64,000 nt of DNA, taken from Lysobacteraceae bacterium. Its GTDB lineage: Bacteria > Pseudomonadota > Gammaproteobacteria > Xanthomonadales > Rhodanobacteraceae. Below, piece by piece: positions 26,501 to 34,814 of the stretch. Numbering within the stretch: position 1 is the stretch's first letter; every line of letters starts with the position of its first letter. The translations under genes were made by a program, and so were the position numbers. The stretch covers positions 1 through 64,000 of the forward strand of contig SEHB01000001.1 of assembly GCA_004143945.1 (NCBI GenBank), in the 5' to 3' direction. The notes beneath the pieces were generated by a model. It worked only from the letters and a program-made list of their open reading frames with translations. It searched no databases and was not told the DNA's origin.

Positions 26501-27562
26501 GTGGCGACGTCCGACGACGCGGCGCTCGATTCGCTGTTCCTGCCGCTGGACGTCGGCGAGATCACGCTGCCGCCGGGCGAGGGTGGCGTGCTGTTCCTGC
26601 GCGCGCGCGCAGGTGCATGGCTGCATGCGTGGCCGCGCAGCGTGTTCACCTGCGAACAGGGCTTCAAGCCCGCGAACGACGAGCTCGCGCAGTACCGCCT
26701 GCGGGCAGCCGCGCAGGTTGACGCCGATCGGCGCTTCCCGCTCGTGCTCGTGCTCCCGCCTCGCCAGCGCGACGAGTCGCGCGCGCTGCTCGCGCGCGCG
26801 ATCCGTCACGCGGCACCGGGCGGCATCGTCGTCGCGTGCCAGGCGAACAGCGAAGGCGCGCGCTCCGGCGAGGCCGACCTCGCGCAACTCGCGGGTCCCG
26901 TGCGCAGCCTCTCCAGGCACAAGTGCCGCGTGTTCTGGAGCGAACCCGTCGGCGCGCACCTCGATCCGGCCCTGATCGATGCATGGCTCGCGCTCGATGC
27001 GATCCGACCGATCCTCGATGGCCGCTACGTGAGCCGGCCCGGGCTGTTCGCCTGGGACCGCATCGACGCGGCCTCCGCGCTGCTGGCCGAACACCTGCCG
27101 TCCACGCTGCACGGCCATGTCGCGGACCTCGGCGCCGGCTACGGCTATCTTTCGACCGAACTCGTGCGGCGCTGCGAACGAATCCAGGCGATCGACCTGT
27201 ACGAAGCCGAACAGCGCGCGCTGGAGCCGGCGCGACTCAATCTCGAACGCGCGATCGCCGCGGCGGGCCGGCCCGTCGCGACCACGCAGTTCTGGCACGA
27301 CGTCGCTCACGGACTCGAGCGCCGCTACGACGCGATCGTCAGCAATCCGCCGTTCCACCAGGGCCGTGCCGACCGTCCCGAACTGGGCCAGGCGTTCATC
27401 ACGGCAGCGGCGAAGGCCCTGCGTGCCGACGGCGAACTCTGGCTCGTCGCGAACCGGCACCTGCCGTACGAGGCGACGCTCGCGGCGCGCTTCGGCGAGG
27501 TGCGTCGCGTCGCCGAGCGCGAGGGCTACAAGGTGATCGCGGCGCGCGGGGCGCGCGCGTGA
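26501..27562 (+). CDS. rRNA (guanine-N2) methyltransferase of the RsmC/RlmG family
   Basis: A 353-residue protein with a degenerate N-terminal methyltransferase-like half and a catalytic C-terminal half. The latter has VADLGAGYGYLS (SAM motif I), the acidic residue in IQAIDLYEAEQ and IVSNPPFHQG, the NPPFH motif diagnostic of RsmC/RlmG-type guanine-N2 methyltransferases. It should modify a guanine of 16S or 23S rRNA; the length fits RsmC, but the choice is not certain. The start is taken as GTG 26501, four bases after the yajD stop, and the site upstream is weak. The stop overlaps the start of the pseudouridine synthase gene (GTGA). Confidence 0.85.
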   Translation: MATSDDAALDSLFLPLDVGEITLPPGEGGVLFLRARAGAWLHAWPRSVFTCEQGFKPANDELAQYRLRAAAQVDADRRFPLVLVLPPRQRDESRALLARAIRHAAPGGIVVACQANSEGARSGEADLAQLAGPVRSLSRHKCRVFWSEPVGAHLDPALIDAWLALDAIRPILDGRYVSRPGLFAWDRIDAASALLAEHLPSTLHGHVADLGAGYGYLSTELVRRCERIQAIDLYEAEQRALEPARLNLERAIAAAGRPVATTQFWHDVAHGLERRYDAIVSNPPFHQGRADRPELGQAFITAAAKALRADGELWLVANRHLPYEATLAARFGEVRRVAEREGYKVIAARGARA

Positions 27563-28275
27563 AGCTGCTCAAGCATATCGCGAACCTCGGATACGGCAGC
27601 CGCAAGCAGGTCGCCGCGATGTTCCGCGAAGGCCGCATCACCGACGCGTCCGGCGAGGTGCTGTACGCGGATGATCGTGTCGACCCTGCCGACGTGCGCA
27701 TCGACGGCGAACCGCTCGATCCGCCCGCAGGCCTCGTGCTGATGATGCACAAGCCGACCGGCTTCACCTGTTCGACGCGCGACGCGGGCCGCATCGTGCA
27801 CGACCTGTTGCCGCCGCGCTGGCGCGCGCGCGATCCGGCCTTGTCGACCGTCGGCCGGCTCGATCGCGACACCTCGGGCCTGCTGCTGTTTACCGATGAC
27901 GGCGTGTTGCTGCACCGGATCATCTCGCCGCGCGCGCAGGTCGCGAAGGTCTACGAGGCGACGCTCGCACACGACCTGCGCGGCGACGAAGGCGTGCTGT
28001 TCGCGAGCGGAACCCTGATGCTCGAATCGGAAACCGTGCCGCTGGAACCTGCGTCGCTCGAGGTGCTCGCGCCGCGGCACGCGCGCCTGTCGATCCGCGA
28101 AGGCCGTTACCACCAAGTGCGGCGCATGTTCGCCGCGGTCGGCAACCATGTCGTCGCGCTGCATCGGAGCGCGATCGGCGGCTTGCAACTCGGCGGCCTC
28201 GGTGTCGGCGAGTGGCGCATGCTCGATCCGGCCGAAGTCGGCCGAATCTTCGCGCGCGAGCACCCGCATACGTAG
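27559..28275 (+). CDS. RsuA-family pseudouridine synthase
   Basis: A 238-residue protein with an N-terminal S4 domain (KLLKHIANLGYGSRKQVAAM) and the RsuA/RluB/E/F catalytic domain. The catalytic Asp is D102 in GRLDRDTSGLLLFT, followed by KVYEATLAHDL and REGRYHQVRRMFAAVGNHV. The enzyme isomerises a specific rRNA uridine to pseudouridine; which one cannot be read from the sequence. GTG 27559 overlaps the preceding methyltransferase stop by four bases, so the two rRNA-modifying genes are translationally coupled. The stop codon TAG (28273-28275) is the head of a GTAG-type palindromic element. Confidence 0.9.
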   Translation: MKLLKHIANLGYGSRKQVAAMFREGRITDASGEVLYADDRVDPADVRIDGEPLDPPAGLVLMMHKPTGFTCSTRDAGRIVHDLLPPRWRARDPALSTVGRLDRDTSGLLLFTDDGVLLHRIISPRAQVAKVYEATLAHDLRGDEGVLFASGTLMLESETVPLEPASLEVLAPRHARLSIREGRYHQVRRMFAAVGNHVVALHRSAIGGLQLGGLGVGEWRMLDPAEVGRIFAREHPHT

Positions 28276-28356
28276 GCTGGACGACCGAAGGTCGGCCGGC
28301 CGCTCTTGCTTCGACGCGCGAAGAGCGCCGGCCGCGCTGCGCGCGTCCAGCCTACG
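28271..28356. terminator. GTAG-headed inverted repeat between convergent genes
   Basis: The left arm is CGTAGGCTGGACG and the right arm CGTCCAGCCTACG, with an inner pair GCCGGCCGCTCTT / AAGAGCGCCGGCC. Each arm starts with GTAG on its own strand, and each TAG is the stop codon of a gene: the pseudouridine synthase on the plus strand and the amidase on the minus strand. The long hairpin probably terminates both transcripts. It has the form of a REP dimer. Confidence 0.75.
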
Positions 28357-29080
28357 GGGCCGTGCGCGTCAGCGCGTGCAGGATCCGCAGGTCCTCGTCA
28401 TCGAGCACCTCGCCGTCCGTGCCGCGGAAGCGCAGGTGGAATGCCCGGACCGCCGCCGGCCGATCGTCGAGCGGATACCCGAACAGCCGCAGCGCGAGCC
28501 AGGGATCGAAGCCCGGGGGCGGGGCTTCGCGTGTGTGCGCCGGCCAGGCTCCGAAGCCCGCGTCGGCCAGCCGGCGCCACGGGAACAGCGCGCCGGGGTC
28601 GCGTTTGCGCGTCGGCGCCATGTCCGCATGCGCGATGACCTGGCTGCGAGGGATGCGCAGGCGCGCGCAGAGGTCTTCGAGCAGCACGAGCAGGCTCTCG
28701 ATCTGTCGCGGCGGGAATGGCGCATCGCCATCGTTGTCGAGCTCGATCCCGATCGATGCGTTGTTGACGTCGGTGATCGTGCCCCAACGCCCTGCGCCGG
28801 CGTGCCACGCGCGATCATGGTCGGCAACGAGCTGGTAGCGATGGCCGTCGCGTCCGATCAGGTAATGCGCGCTGACCGGCCCGCCGCCGTTGCGCGAGCG
28901 CAGCGTATCGAGGCTCTCCTGCACCGAGGCCTGCTCGGTTGCATGGATCACGATCAGGATCGGCCGCCGCAACTCGTGGTTCGGCGAAGGCACCCAGGTC
29001 GCAAGCGGATTGCGCGGCGGCGTCGCGGCGCACGCCGCCAGGAGGGTCGAGAGCGACAGCACTGTCGCGAGTCGTCGCAT
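28352..29080 (-). CDS. N-acetylmuramoyl-L-alanine amidase lipoprotein (AmpD/AmiD-like)
   Basis: A 242-residue lipoprotein. The signal peptide has the lipobox LAAC near residue 15. It is followed by an amidase_2 domain with zinc ligands in IVIHATE (first His), in WHAGAG (conserved region) and in VIAHADMAPTRKRDPG (second His and the catalytic Lys/Asp region). It should cleave the amide between muramic acid and L-alanine in peptidoglycan or its fragments, on the periplasmic or outer-membrane side, like AmiD. The start is ATG 29080; the longer reading runs into a family C repeat. The stop TAG is the right-hand GTAG of the convergent palindrome. Confidence 0.88.
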   Translation of the reverse strand: MRRLATVLSLSTLLAACAATPPRNPLATWVPSPNHELRRPILIVIHATEQASVQESLDTLRSRNGGGPVSAHYLIGRDGHRYQLVADHDRAWHAGAGRWGTITDVNNASIGIELDNDGDAPFPPRQIESLLVLLEDLCARLRIPRSQVIAHADMAPTRKRDPGALFPWRRLADAGFGAWPAHTREAPPPGFDPWLALRLFGYPLDDRPAAVRAFHLRFRGTDGEVLDDEDLRILHALTRTAP

Positions 29081-29164
29081 GCGGCCCGTCCTGATCGAGC
29101 GCCACACCGTGCGCCCGTCCCGTGGGCGTCGAACCACTTTGATCGACGCAAGGTGAAGCGCCAG

Positions 29165-29258
29165 CTTGAAACACGGAGCACACGGAGAACAGCGAAAGAG
29201 CGCTTTCACGCGACGCCTTTCCTCCGTGCTCTCCGTGTGCGCCGTGTCGGACTCTTCT
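29165..29258. repeat. Palindromic repeat, family C
   Basis: TTGAAACACGGAGCACACGG then AGAACAGCGA, facing CTCCGTGCTCTCCGTGTGCG then CCGTGTCGGA. It lies in the 240-bp gap between yajQ and the amidase gene. Confidence 0.75.
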
Positions 29259-29321
29259 GCATCTTTCGCTCGCCTTCGAATCGCGGGCCTTGCCTCTGCG
29301 CGGAGTCGACTCCGGCCAAGC

Positions 29322-29804
29322 TCAATCCCGGAAATTGTCGAACTGCAGCGGTACTTCGAACTCGGACTTGCGCAGCAGCGCGATCGCGGTCTGCAGGTCG
29401 TCGCGCTTCTTGCCGGTCACGCGCAGCTTGTCGCCGTTGATCTGCGCTTCGACCTTGAGCTTGGCGGCCTTGATCGCGGCGACGATCTTCTTCGACATCA
29501 CCTGTTCGAGGCCCTGCTTGACCGTGATCTTCTGCTTCGCGGTCGCGAGGTTGATCTCGGGCTCGGCGACGTCGAGGCAGCGTACGTCGATCGAACGCGC
29601 GGTCAAGCGCGCGCGCAGGATGTCCTGCATCTGCTTGAGCTGGAAATCGCTCGGCGCCGAGGCGGTGATCACGTAGTCGTCGAGCGCGAAACGCGCATCG
29701 CTGCCCTTGAAGTCGAAGCGCGTGCCGAGCTCGCGGTTGGCCTGGTCGACCGCGTTGGTCAGCTCGTGCTTGTCGACTTCGGACACGATATCGAACGAAG
29801 GCAT
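29322..29804 (-). CDS. yajQ: YajQ family nucleotide-binding protein
   Basis: A 160-residue protein with the complete YajQ signature: MPSFDIVSEVDKHELTNAVD, RFDFKGSDARF, and KKIVAAIKAAKLKVEAQING followed by KLRVTGKKRDDLQ. YajQ proteins have two ferredoxin-like domains. In Xanthomonas a member binds cyclic di-GMP and acts with a transcription factor to control virulence genes. A similar effector role is plausible here but not shown by the sequence. It is monocistronic on the minus strand. Confidence 0.95.
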   Translation of the reverse strand: MPSFDIVSEVDKHELTNAVDQANRELGTRFDFKGSDARFALDDYVITASAPSDFQLKQMQDILRARLTARSIDVRCLDVAEPEINLATAKQKITVKQGLEQVMSKKIVAAIKAAKLKVEAQINGDKLRVTGKKRDDLQTAIALLRKSEFEVPLQFDNFRD

Positions 29805-29977
29805 CGGGGCGGCATCCTGTGGGAACGGGGCATTCTACCCGGGTCCGGCGCACAGCCGCGGCGAGGCCGCCGTAGCGCGCACGGGATCGCGGTGGCCGCG
29901 TGCCGTGCGCGCGGCGACCGTGCGGCATGGCGTCGCCCCGTGATCGACGGACGCGCGCGCGTGGGCCACAATGGGCG

Positions 29978-30757
29978 ATGCGCATTTCCCTTCCTGCATG
30001 CGTCGCGTCACTGGCGCTGGCGTCGTTCGCCCCCGCGACCGACGCGCTGCAGACACGCATGATCCGGCACGCCGAGGGCGCGTACCGCGTGGTCGACCTC
30101 GACCTTGCGCACGACCGGCTCGAGCTGCGCTGGAAGGATGCCGACGGCAAGCCGTTCGCGGCCATCGAGTCGCTGCGTGCGTCCGGCCTGGCCGAGGGCC
30201 GCAACCTCCTGTTCGCGACGAACGCGGGGATCTACGACCGCGAGTTCAGGCCACTGGGCTTGCACGTCGAGGAGGGCGTCGCGCTGCGCCCGCTCAACAC
30301 GACGCGCGGCAACGCGAGCCGCGGCAACTTCGCGATCCAGCCGAACGGCGTGTTCCACGTCGATCGCGATGGAAACGCGGGCGTCACCCCGACCATCGAG
30401 TGGCGCCGGCGCGGCATCGACGCGCGCGTCGCGACCCAGTCGGGTCCGATGCTCGTCGTGGATGGCGAGGTCAATCCGACCTTCGACGCGGCATCGGACA
30501 GCCTCAAGCTGCGCAGCGGCGTGTGCGCGCGCGGTCCGCGCGAGGTGGTGTTCGCGGTCAGCGAGGGCCCGGTGTCGTTCCACGCGTTCGCGCGGCTGTT
30601 TCGCGACGACCTCGGCTGCCGCGATGCGTTGTACCTCGACGGCACGCTCTCGCGCGTGTGGACGCGGGAAACCGGCTACTCCGGCGCGCCCGCGATGGTC
30701 GCCAAGCCCTATGCGGGCATCCTCGCGGTGTTCGATCGACCCGCGCCCGGACCCTGA
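29978..30757 (+). CDS. Exported phosphodiester glycosidase-like protein (NAGPA/DUF2233)
   Basis: A 259-residue protein with a short signal peptide (PACVASLALASFAPATDA). A NAGPA-type domain follows: YRVVDLDLAHDRLELRW, LLFATNAGIYDREFRPLGLHVE, RGNFAIQPNGVFHVD, ATQSGPMLVVDG and CRDALYLDGTLSRVW. The last corresponds to the conserved L-D-G segment of the fold. Family members remove or bind sugar phosphodiesters; the actual substrate is unknown. The start is ATG 29978, the first one in frame with the hydrophobic signal. Confidence 0.82.
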   Translation: MRISLPACVASLALASFAPATDALQTRMIRHAEGAYRVVDLDLAHDRLELRWKDADGKPFAAIESLRASGLAEGRNLLFATNAGIYDREFRPLGLHVEEGVALRPLNTTRGNASRGNFAIQPNGVFHVDRDGNAGVTPTIEWRRRGIDARVATQSGPMLVVDGEVNPTFDAASDSLKLRSGVCARGPREVVFAVSEGPVSFHAFARLFRDDLGCRDALYLDGTLSRVWTRETGYSGAPAMVAKPYAGILAVFDRPAPGP

Positions 30758-30781
30758 CGTACCATCGCGCGCCGTGCGCGA

Positions 30782-30886
30782 TCAGCGCTTGGCGGCCTTC
30801 TTTTCCTTCTTCTCCGCGCGCTTTTCCTTCATCGTCTTTTCCGGCTTCTTCTTCTCGGTCTTCTTCTGGTTGAGGCCCTTGGACAT
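30782..30886 (-). CDS. Lysine-rich 34-residue protein downstream of dbpA
   Basis: A short minus-strand ORF with a strong ribosome site (AAGGAG, eight bases before ATG 30886). It reads MSKGLNQKKTEKKKPEKTMK and continues EKRAEKKEKKAAKR. Half or more of the residues are Lys, Arg or Glu, and it should be a single basic helix or disordered. It starts 92 bp after the dbpA stop on the same strand, so it may be co-transcribed with the helicase. A nucleic-acid or ribosome-binding role is an inference from its charge. Similar small KKxxKK ORFs occur in other proteobacteria, so I think it is a real gene. Confidence 0.7.
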   Translation of the reverse strand: MSKGLNQKKTEKKKPEKTMKEKRAEKKEKKAAKR

Positions 30887-30978
30887 CGCTCGTGCTCCTT
30901 CTCGGGTGGCGCGCACGCGGTGTGGGCGTGCGCGAAGTGGATCCTAGTCGGTTTGCCGCGGGCGCGGAATGCGGGTCG

Positions 30979-32349
30979 TCACAGCCGCGCGACGCGCACG
31001 TTGCGTCCCTTGATGCGGCCCGCGCGCAGCCGCTCCAGCGCCTTGCCGGCCTCGGCGCGCCGGATCGCGACGTACGAGCGGGTCGGGAACACGTCGATCT
31101 TGCCGACCGCCTCGGCCGGCAAGCCGGCCTCGCCCGTGAGGGCGCCGAGGATGTCTCCCGGACGCATCTTGTCCGTGCGTCCCGCATCCAGGCGCAGCGT
31201 CACCATCGCGGCGTGCCGGTCGCCGGGCTTGCCGCCGGCCTTCAGCGCCTCCCAGCGCAGAGGGGAACCCTGGAGCAACTCCAGCGCGGTCGCGCGCGGC
31301 ATCTCGCGCGGCGTGACGAGGTTCAGCGCGAGCCCGGTCGCGCCCGCGCGCGCGGTGCGGCCGACGCGGTGGCGGTACGTGTCGGCGTCGTGCGGCAATT
31401 CGTAATTGATGACCGCGGCGAGCTCCTTGATGTCGAGCCCGCGTGCGGCGACGTCGCTCGCGACGAGCACGCTGCAACTGCGGTTCGAGAAGCGCACGAG
31501 CACCTCGTCGCGATCGCGTTGCTCGATGTCTCCGTGCAGCGCGAGTGCGTCGATGCCCGCGCCCGCGAGTGTCGCGGCCACGTCGTCGACGTCGCGTCGC
31601 GTGTTGCAGAACACGACGCTGGATTCGGGCCGGAACTGCGCGAGCACGGCTGCCAGGGCGGCCGGCTTTCTCGCCAGCTCGACTTCGAACCAGCGCTGGT
31701 CGATCACGGGCTGTTGCGCCTCGCCTTCGATCGTCACCTCGAGCGGTTCGCGCAGCAGTTCGTGTCCGATGCGCCGGATGTCGGCCGGGAACGTCGCCGA
31801 GAACAGCAGTCCCTGGCGCTTCGGAGGCAGGTGGCGGACGATGTCCCGGATCGCTTCCTCGAAACCCATGTCGAGCATGCGATCCGCCTCGTCGAGTACC
31901 AGCGTGCGCACCTTTGCAAGCGTCAGCGCCTGCTTCATCAGCATCTCCTGCACCCGCCCGGGCGTCCCGACCACGACATGCGAATCCTTGCGCAGCGACG
32001 CGAGCTGCGGGCCGAGCGCGACGCCGCCGGTCAGCAGCTGCACCTTGAGGTTCGGGATGCCCGCGGCGAGCCGGCGGATCGCCTTCGCGACCTGGTCGGC
32101 CAGCTCGCGCGTCGGGCACAGCACGAGTGCCTGCGGCTTGACGAACGCCGGATCGAGCCGGTGCAGCAGGCCGAGGCCGAACGCGACGGTCTTGCCGCTG
32201 CCGGTCGGCGCCTGAGCGATGACGTCCCGGCCCGCGATGATCGCGGGCAGGCTCGCAGCCTGCACCGGCGTCATCGTCGCGTAACCGAGGGATTCGAGCG
32301 CGGCATGCAGCGCGGGTGGCAGCGGGATCGAAGAGAAGGCGGGCGTCAT
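30979..32349 (-). CDS. dbpA: ATP-dependent RNA helicase DbpA
   Basis: A 456-residue DEAD-box helicase: Q motif (MTPVQAASLP), Walker A APTGSGKT (residues 47-54), PTRELA, TPGR, VLDEADRMLDMGF, SAT, SVVFCNTRRDV, ARGLDIKEL and HRVGRTARAG. The C-terminal 75 residues (DKMRPGDILGALTG, GKIDVFPTRSYVAIRR) are the DbpA RNA-recognition domain. In E. coli this domain docks on hairpin 92 of 23S rRNA during large-subunit assembly. The start is ATG 32349. It is divergent from the acyltransferase gene. Confidence 0.95.
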   Translation of the reverse strand: MTPAFSSIPLPPALHAALESLGYATMTPVQAASLPAIIAGRDVIAQAPTGSGKTVAFGLGLLHRLDPAFVKPQALVLCPTRELADQVAKAIRRLAAGIPNLKVQLLTGGVALGPQLASLRKDSHVVVGTPGRVQEMLMKQALTLAKVRTLVLDEADRMLDMGFEEAIRDIVRHLPPKRQGLLFSATFPADIRRIGHELLREPLEVTIEGEAQQPVIDQRWFEVELARKPAALAAVLAQFRPESSVVFCNTRRDVDDVAATLAGAGIDALALHGDIEQRDRDEVLVRFSNRSCSVLVASDVAARGLDIKELAAVINYELPHDADTYRHRVGRTARAGATGLALNLVTPREMPRATALELLQGSPLRWEALKAGGKPGDRHAAMVTLRLDAGRTDKMRPGDILGALTGEAGLPAEAVGKIDVFPTRSYVAIRRAEAGKALERLRAGRIKGRNVRVARL

Positions 32350-32480
32350 CCGCCGATGATCGCAGGTATGGGGCGCGCGTGGGCGCGTTCTGTCCGGAAG
32401 CCGCGCTGCGCTGCAACGGCATGCTCGCCAGCCGGGCCATTCGCCGTTACGCTGGCGGGAGTCGACGGATCGGACCCTGC

Positions 32481-33413
32481 ATGCACCTCCTTGCCTTCGG
32501 CCTGCGCATCGCGCTCGCCTTCACGCTGATCGGGGTCAGTACGGTGTTGCACGTCGTCCCGCTGCTGGCGATCGCGGTGCTCAAGGCCGTGTTGCCGGTC
32601 GCTCCCGTGCGTCGGGCGTGCAACGTCGCACTCGGCGCCATCGCCGAAAGCTGGGTCGGGTTCAACAGCCGCATGCTCGATCTCGTCACCAGCACGCGCT
32701 TCACGACCACGGTCGAGGCGGCGCTCGCGCGCGACGGCCATTACCTCGTGCTGGCCAACCACCAGAGCTGGGTCGACATCCCGGTCATGCAGTACGTGCT
32801 CAACCGGCGCATCCCGCTGCTGCGCTTCTTCCTCAAGCGCGAACTGTTCTGGGTGCCGCTGCTCGGACTCGCGTGGTGGGCACTCGACTTCCCGTTCATG
32901 CGCCGCTATTCGCGCGACCAGCTCGCGCGCAACCCGCACCTGCTCGGCAAGGACATCGAGGCGACGCGGCGCGCCTGCGAGAAATTCCGCGACATCCCGG
33001 TATCGATCACGAACTTCGTCGAGGGCACGCGTTTCACGCCGGCCAAGCGCGCGGCGACGCGCTCGCCGTTTCGCCACCTGCTGCGACCGAAGGCGGGCGG
33101 CGCCGCGTTCGTGATCGACGCGATGCGCGACGGCCTGCACGCGGTCCTCGATGTGACGATCGTCTACCCGGACGGCCGTCCGGGCATGCTCGACCTGTTC
33201 GGCAACCGCCTGAGCGAAGTGCGCATCGACGTGCGCGAACGCCCGATCCCGCGCGAGTTCTTCGGCGGCGATTACCAGGGCGACGCGGCGTTCCGGCAGC
33301 GCTTCAAGGCATGGATGAACGGGATTTGGCAAGAGAAGGATGCGCGCATCGAGTCGATGCTCGCGGGCGCACCTCCAGCCGCTCCGCCAGCCGGGCGACA
33401 AACGCCCCTGTAG
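32481..33413 (+). CDS. Membrane-bound acyltransferase (PlsC/YihG type)
   Basis: A 310-residue protein with an N-terminal membrane helix and the lysophospholipid acyltransferase motifs. These are motif I NHQSWVD (the H-x4-D catalytic pair), motif II in FFLKRELFWVPLLG, motif III FVEGTRFTP and a motif IV-like region VTIVYPDGRPG. The length equals that of E. coli YihG, which places an acyl chain at the sn-2 position of lysophosphatidic acid. The exact acceptor here is unknown. The stop TAG (33411-33413) is the GTAG head of the REP that follows, so the C-terminal residues may have been set by that insertion. Confidence 0.88.
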   Translation: MHLLAFGLRIALAFTLIGVSTVLHVVPLLAIAVLKAVLPVAPVRRACNVALGAIAESWVGFNSRMLDLVTSTRFTTTVEAALARDGHYLVLANHQSWVDIPVMQYVLNRRIPLLRFFLKRELFWVPLLGLAWWALDFPFMRRYSRDQLARNPHLLGKDIEATRRACEKFRDIPVSITNFVEGTRFTPAKRAATRSPFRHLLRPKAGGAAFVIDAMRDGLHAVLDVTIVYPDGRPGMLDLFGNRLSEVRIDVRERPIPREFFGGDYQGDAAFRQRFKAWMNGIWQEKDARIESMLAGAPPAAPPAGRQTPL

Positions 33414-33506
33414 GAGCGGCGCAGCCGCGACCGTGATCTTTCACGTTCGCATCGTCATGCGGTTTCGCGGTTTCGCCGGTCGCGCCTGCGGCGCTCCTGC
33501 GGGTAG
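33410..33506. repeat. REP pair, GTAGGAGCGGCGCAG type (family E)
   Basis: The left arm is GTAGGAGCGGCGCAGCCGCG. The facing arm GGTCGCGCCTGCGGCGCTCC then TGC is the inverted copy. The pair fills the gap between the convergent acyltransferase and flavoprotein genes and supplies the acyltransferase stop codon. Confidence 0.8.
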
Positions 33507-33518
33507 ACGATTGCTGCA

Positions 33519-34754
33519 TTACCGGGCATCTGCAAGCGCATTCCCGCACGCATGCCCCGATGCCCACGCCCACTGGAAGTTGTAGCCGCCGAGCCAGCCG
33601 GTCACGTCGACGACCTCTCCGATGAAGTACAGGCCGGGCACCCGCCTGGACTGCATCGTCGCCGAGGACAGCTCGTCGGTGTCGACGCCGCCGAGCGTGA
33701 CTTCAGCCGTGCGGTAGCCCTCGGTGCCGCTCGCGATGAGCGGCCAGTTCGACAGCACGTCGGCGATCGTGCGCAATTCGGCGTCGCGGTACTGGCGCAT
33801 CGGCTTGCTGCCGAGCCAGTGTTCGCACAGGCGTTGCGCGAAGCGTTTCGGCATGCGTTCCGCGAGCGCGCTGCGAAGCTCCGCGGCGGGGCGTTCCGCT
33901 CGTTGCGAGAGCAGCCAGGCCTGGGCGTCCTCGCCCGGCAGCAGGTCGAGGCGCAGGTCGTCGCCGGCCTGCCAGTATGAGGACACCTGCAGGATCGCGG
34001 GGCCACTGACGCCCCGGTGCGTCAGCAGCATGAAGTTGCGGAACGCGGCCCCGTTGCAGCGCGCCTCGACCGGCAGCGCGACACCGGCGAGCTCCGCGAG
34101 CCGCGCCTGGTGCTTGCCCGACAGCGTCAGCGGCACCAGCCCCGCGCGCGTCGGCAACACGCGGTGGCCGAATTGCCGCGCGAGTTCGTAGCCGAATCCG
34201 CTCGCGCCCATGCTCGGGATCGACAGGCCGCCGCTCGCGACGACGAGCGCGGGCGCGCTGAACACGCCCGCGCGCGTGTCGAGATGGAAAGCGCCTTCGT
34301 GATGCCGCACGCGCTCGATCGCGCAACCGGTTTCGATGCGCACCCCCGCTTCCGCGCATTCCGCGAGGAGCATGCGCACGATGAGCTTCGAGGATTCGTC
34401 GCAGAAGAGCTGGCCGAGTTCCTTCTCGTGCCAGGCGATGCGGTGCCGGTCGACCCGTGCGACGAAATCGGCCGGCGTGTAGCGCGCGAGCGCCGACTTG
34501 CAGAAGTGCGGGTTCGCCGACAGGTAGCTGGACGGGCCTGCGCCGGTGTTGGTGAAGTTGCAGCGCCCGCCGCCCGACATCAGGATCTTCTTGCCGACGC
34601 GGTTCGCGCGCTCGACCATCAGCACGCGCAGCCCGCGCAGGCCCGCGGTGAACGCGCACATGAGGCCGGCGGCGCCGCCACCGACGACGACCACGTCGAA
34701 GTCGCCTTCACTGCGGCGCACGGCCGCTTCAGCGCCCATCGGGGACGCCGTCAT
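33519..34754 (-). CDS. BaiN/HI0933-family flavoprotein oxidoreductase
   Basis: A 411-residue protein with an N-terminal FAD-binding Rossmann motif (DVVVVGGGAAGLMCAFTAG). The family hallmarks follow: NRVGKKILMSGGGRCNFTN, VASGGLSIPSMGASGFGYELA and GVDTDELSSATMQSRRVPGLYFIGEVVDVTGWLGGYNFQWAW. Members of this family (HI0933, BaiN) are flavin-dependent reductases. The physiological substrate is unknown in most bacteria. The gene is not clearly part of an operon. Confidence 0.9.
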   Translation of the reverse strand: MTASPMGAEAAVRRSEGDFDVVVVGGGAAGLMCAFTAGLRGLRVLMVERANRVGKKILMSGGGRCNFTNTGAGPSSYLSANPHFCKSALARYTPADFVARVDRHRIAWHEKELGQLFCDESSKLIVRMLLAECAEAGVRIETGCAIERVRHHEGAFHLDTRAGVFSAPALVVASGGLSIPSMGASGFGYELARQFGHRVLPTRAGLVPLTLSGKHQARLAELAGVALPVEARCNGAAFRNFMLLTHRGVSGPAILQVSSYWQAGDDLRLDLLPGEDAQAWLLSQRAERPAAELRSALAERMPKRFAQRLCEHWLGSKPMRQYRDAELRTIADVLSNWPLIASGTEGYRTAEVTLGGVDTDELSSATMQSRRVPGLYFIGEVVDVTGWLGGYNFQWAWASGHACGNALADAR

Positions 34755-34814
34755 GCACGCTGCGGATGCGATGGGGCTGCATGACGCGATTGTCGGCGAT
34801 GCGTGCGAGGCGCT

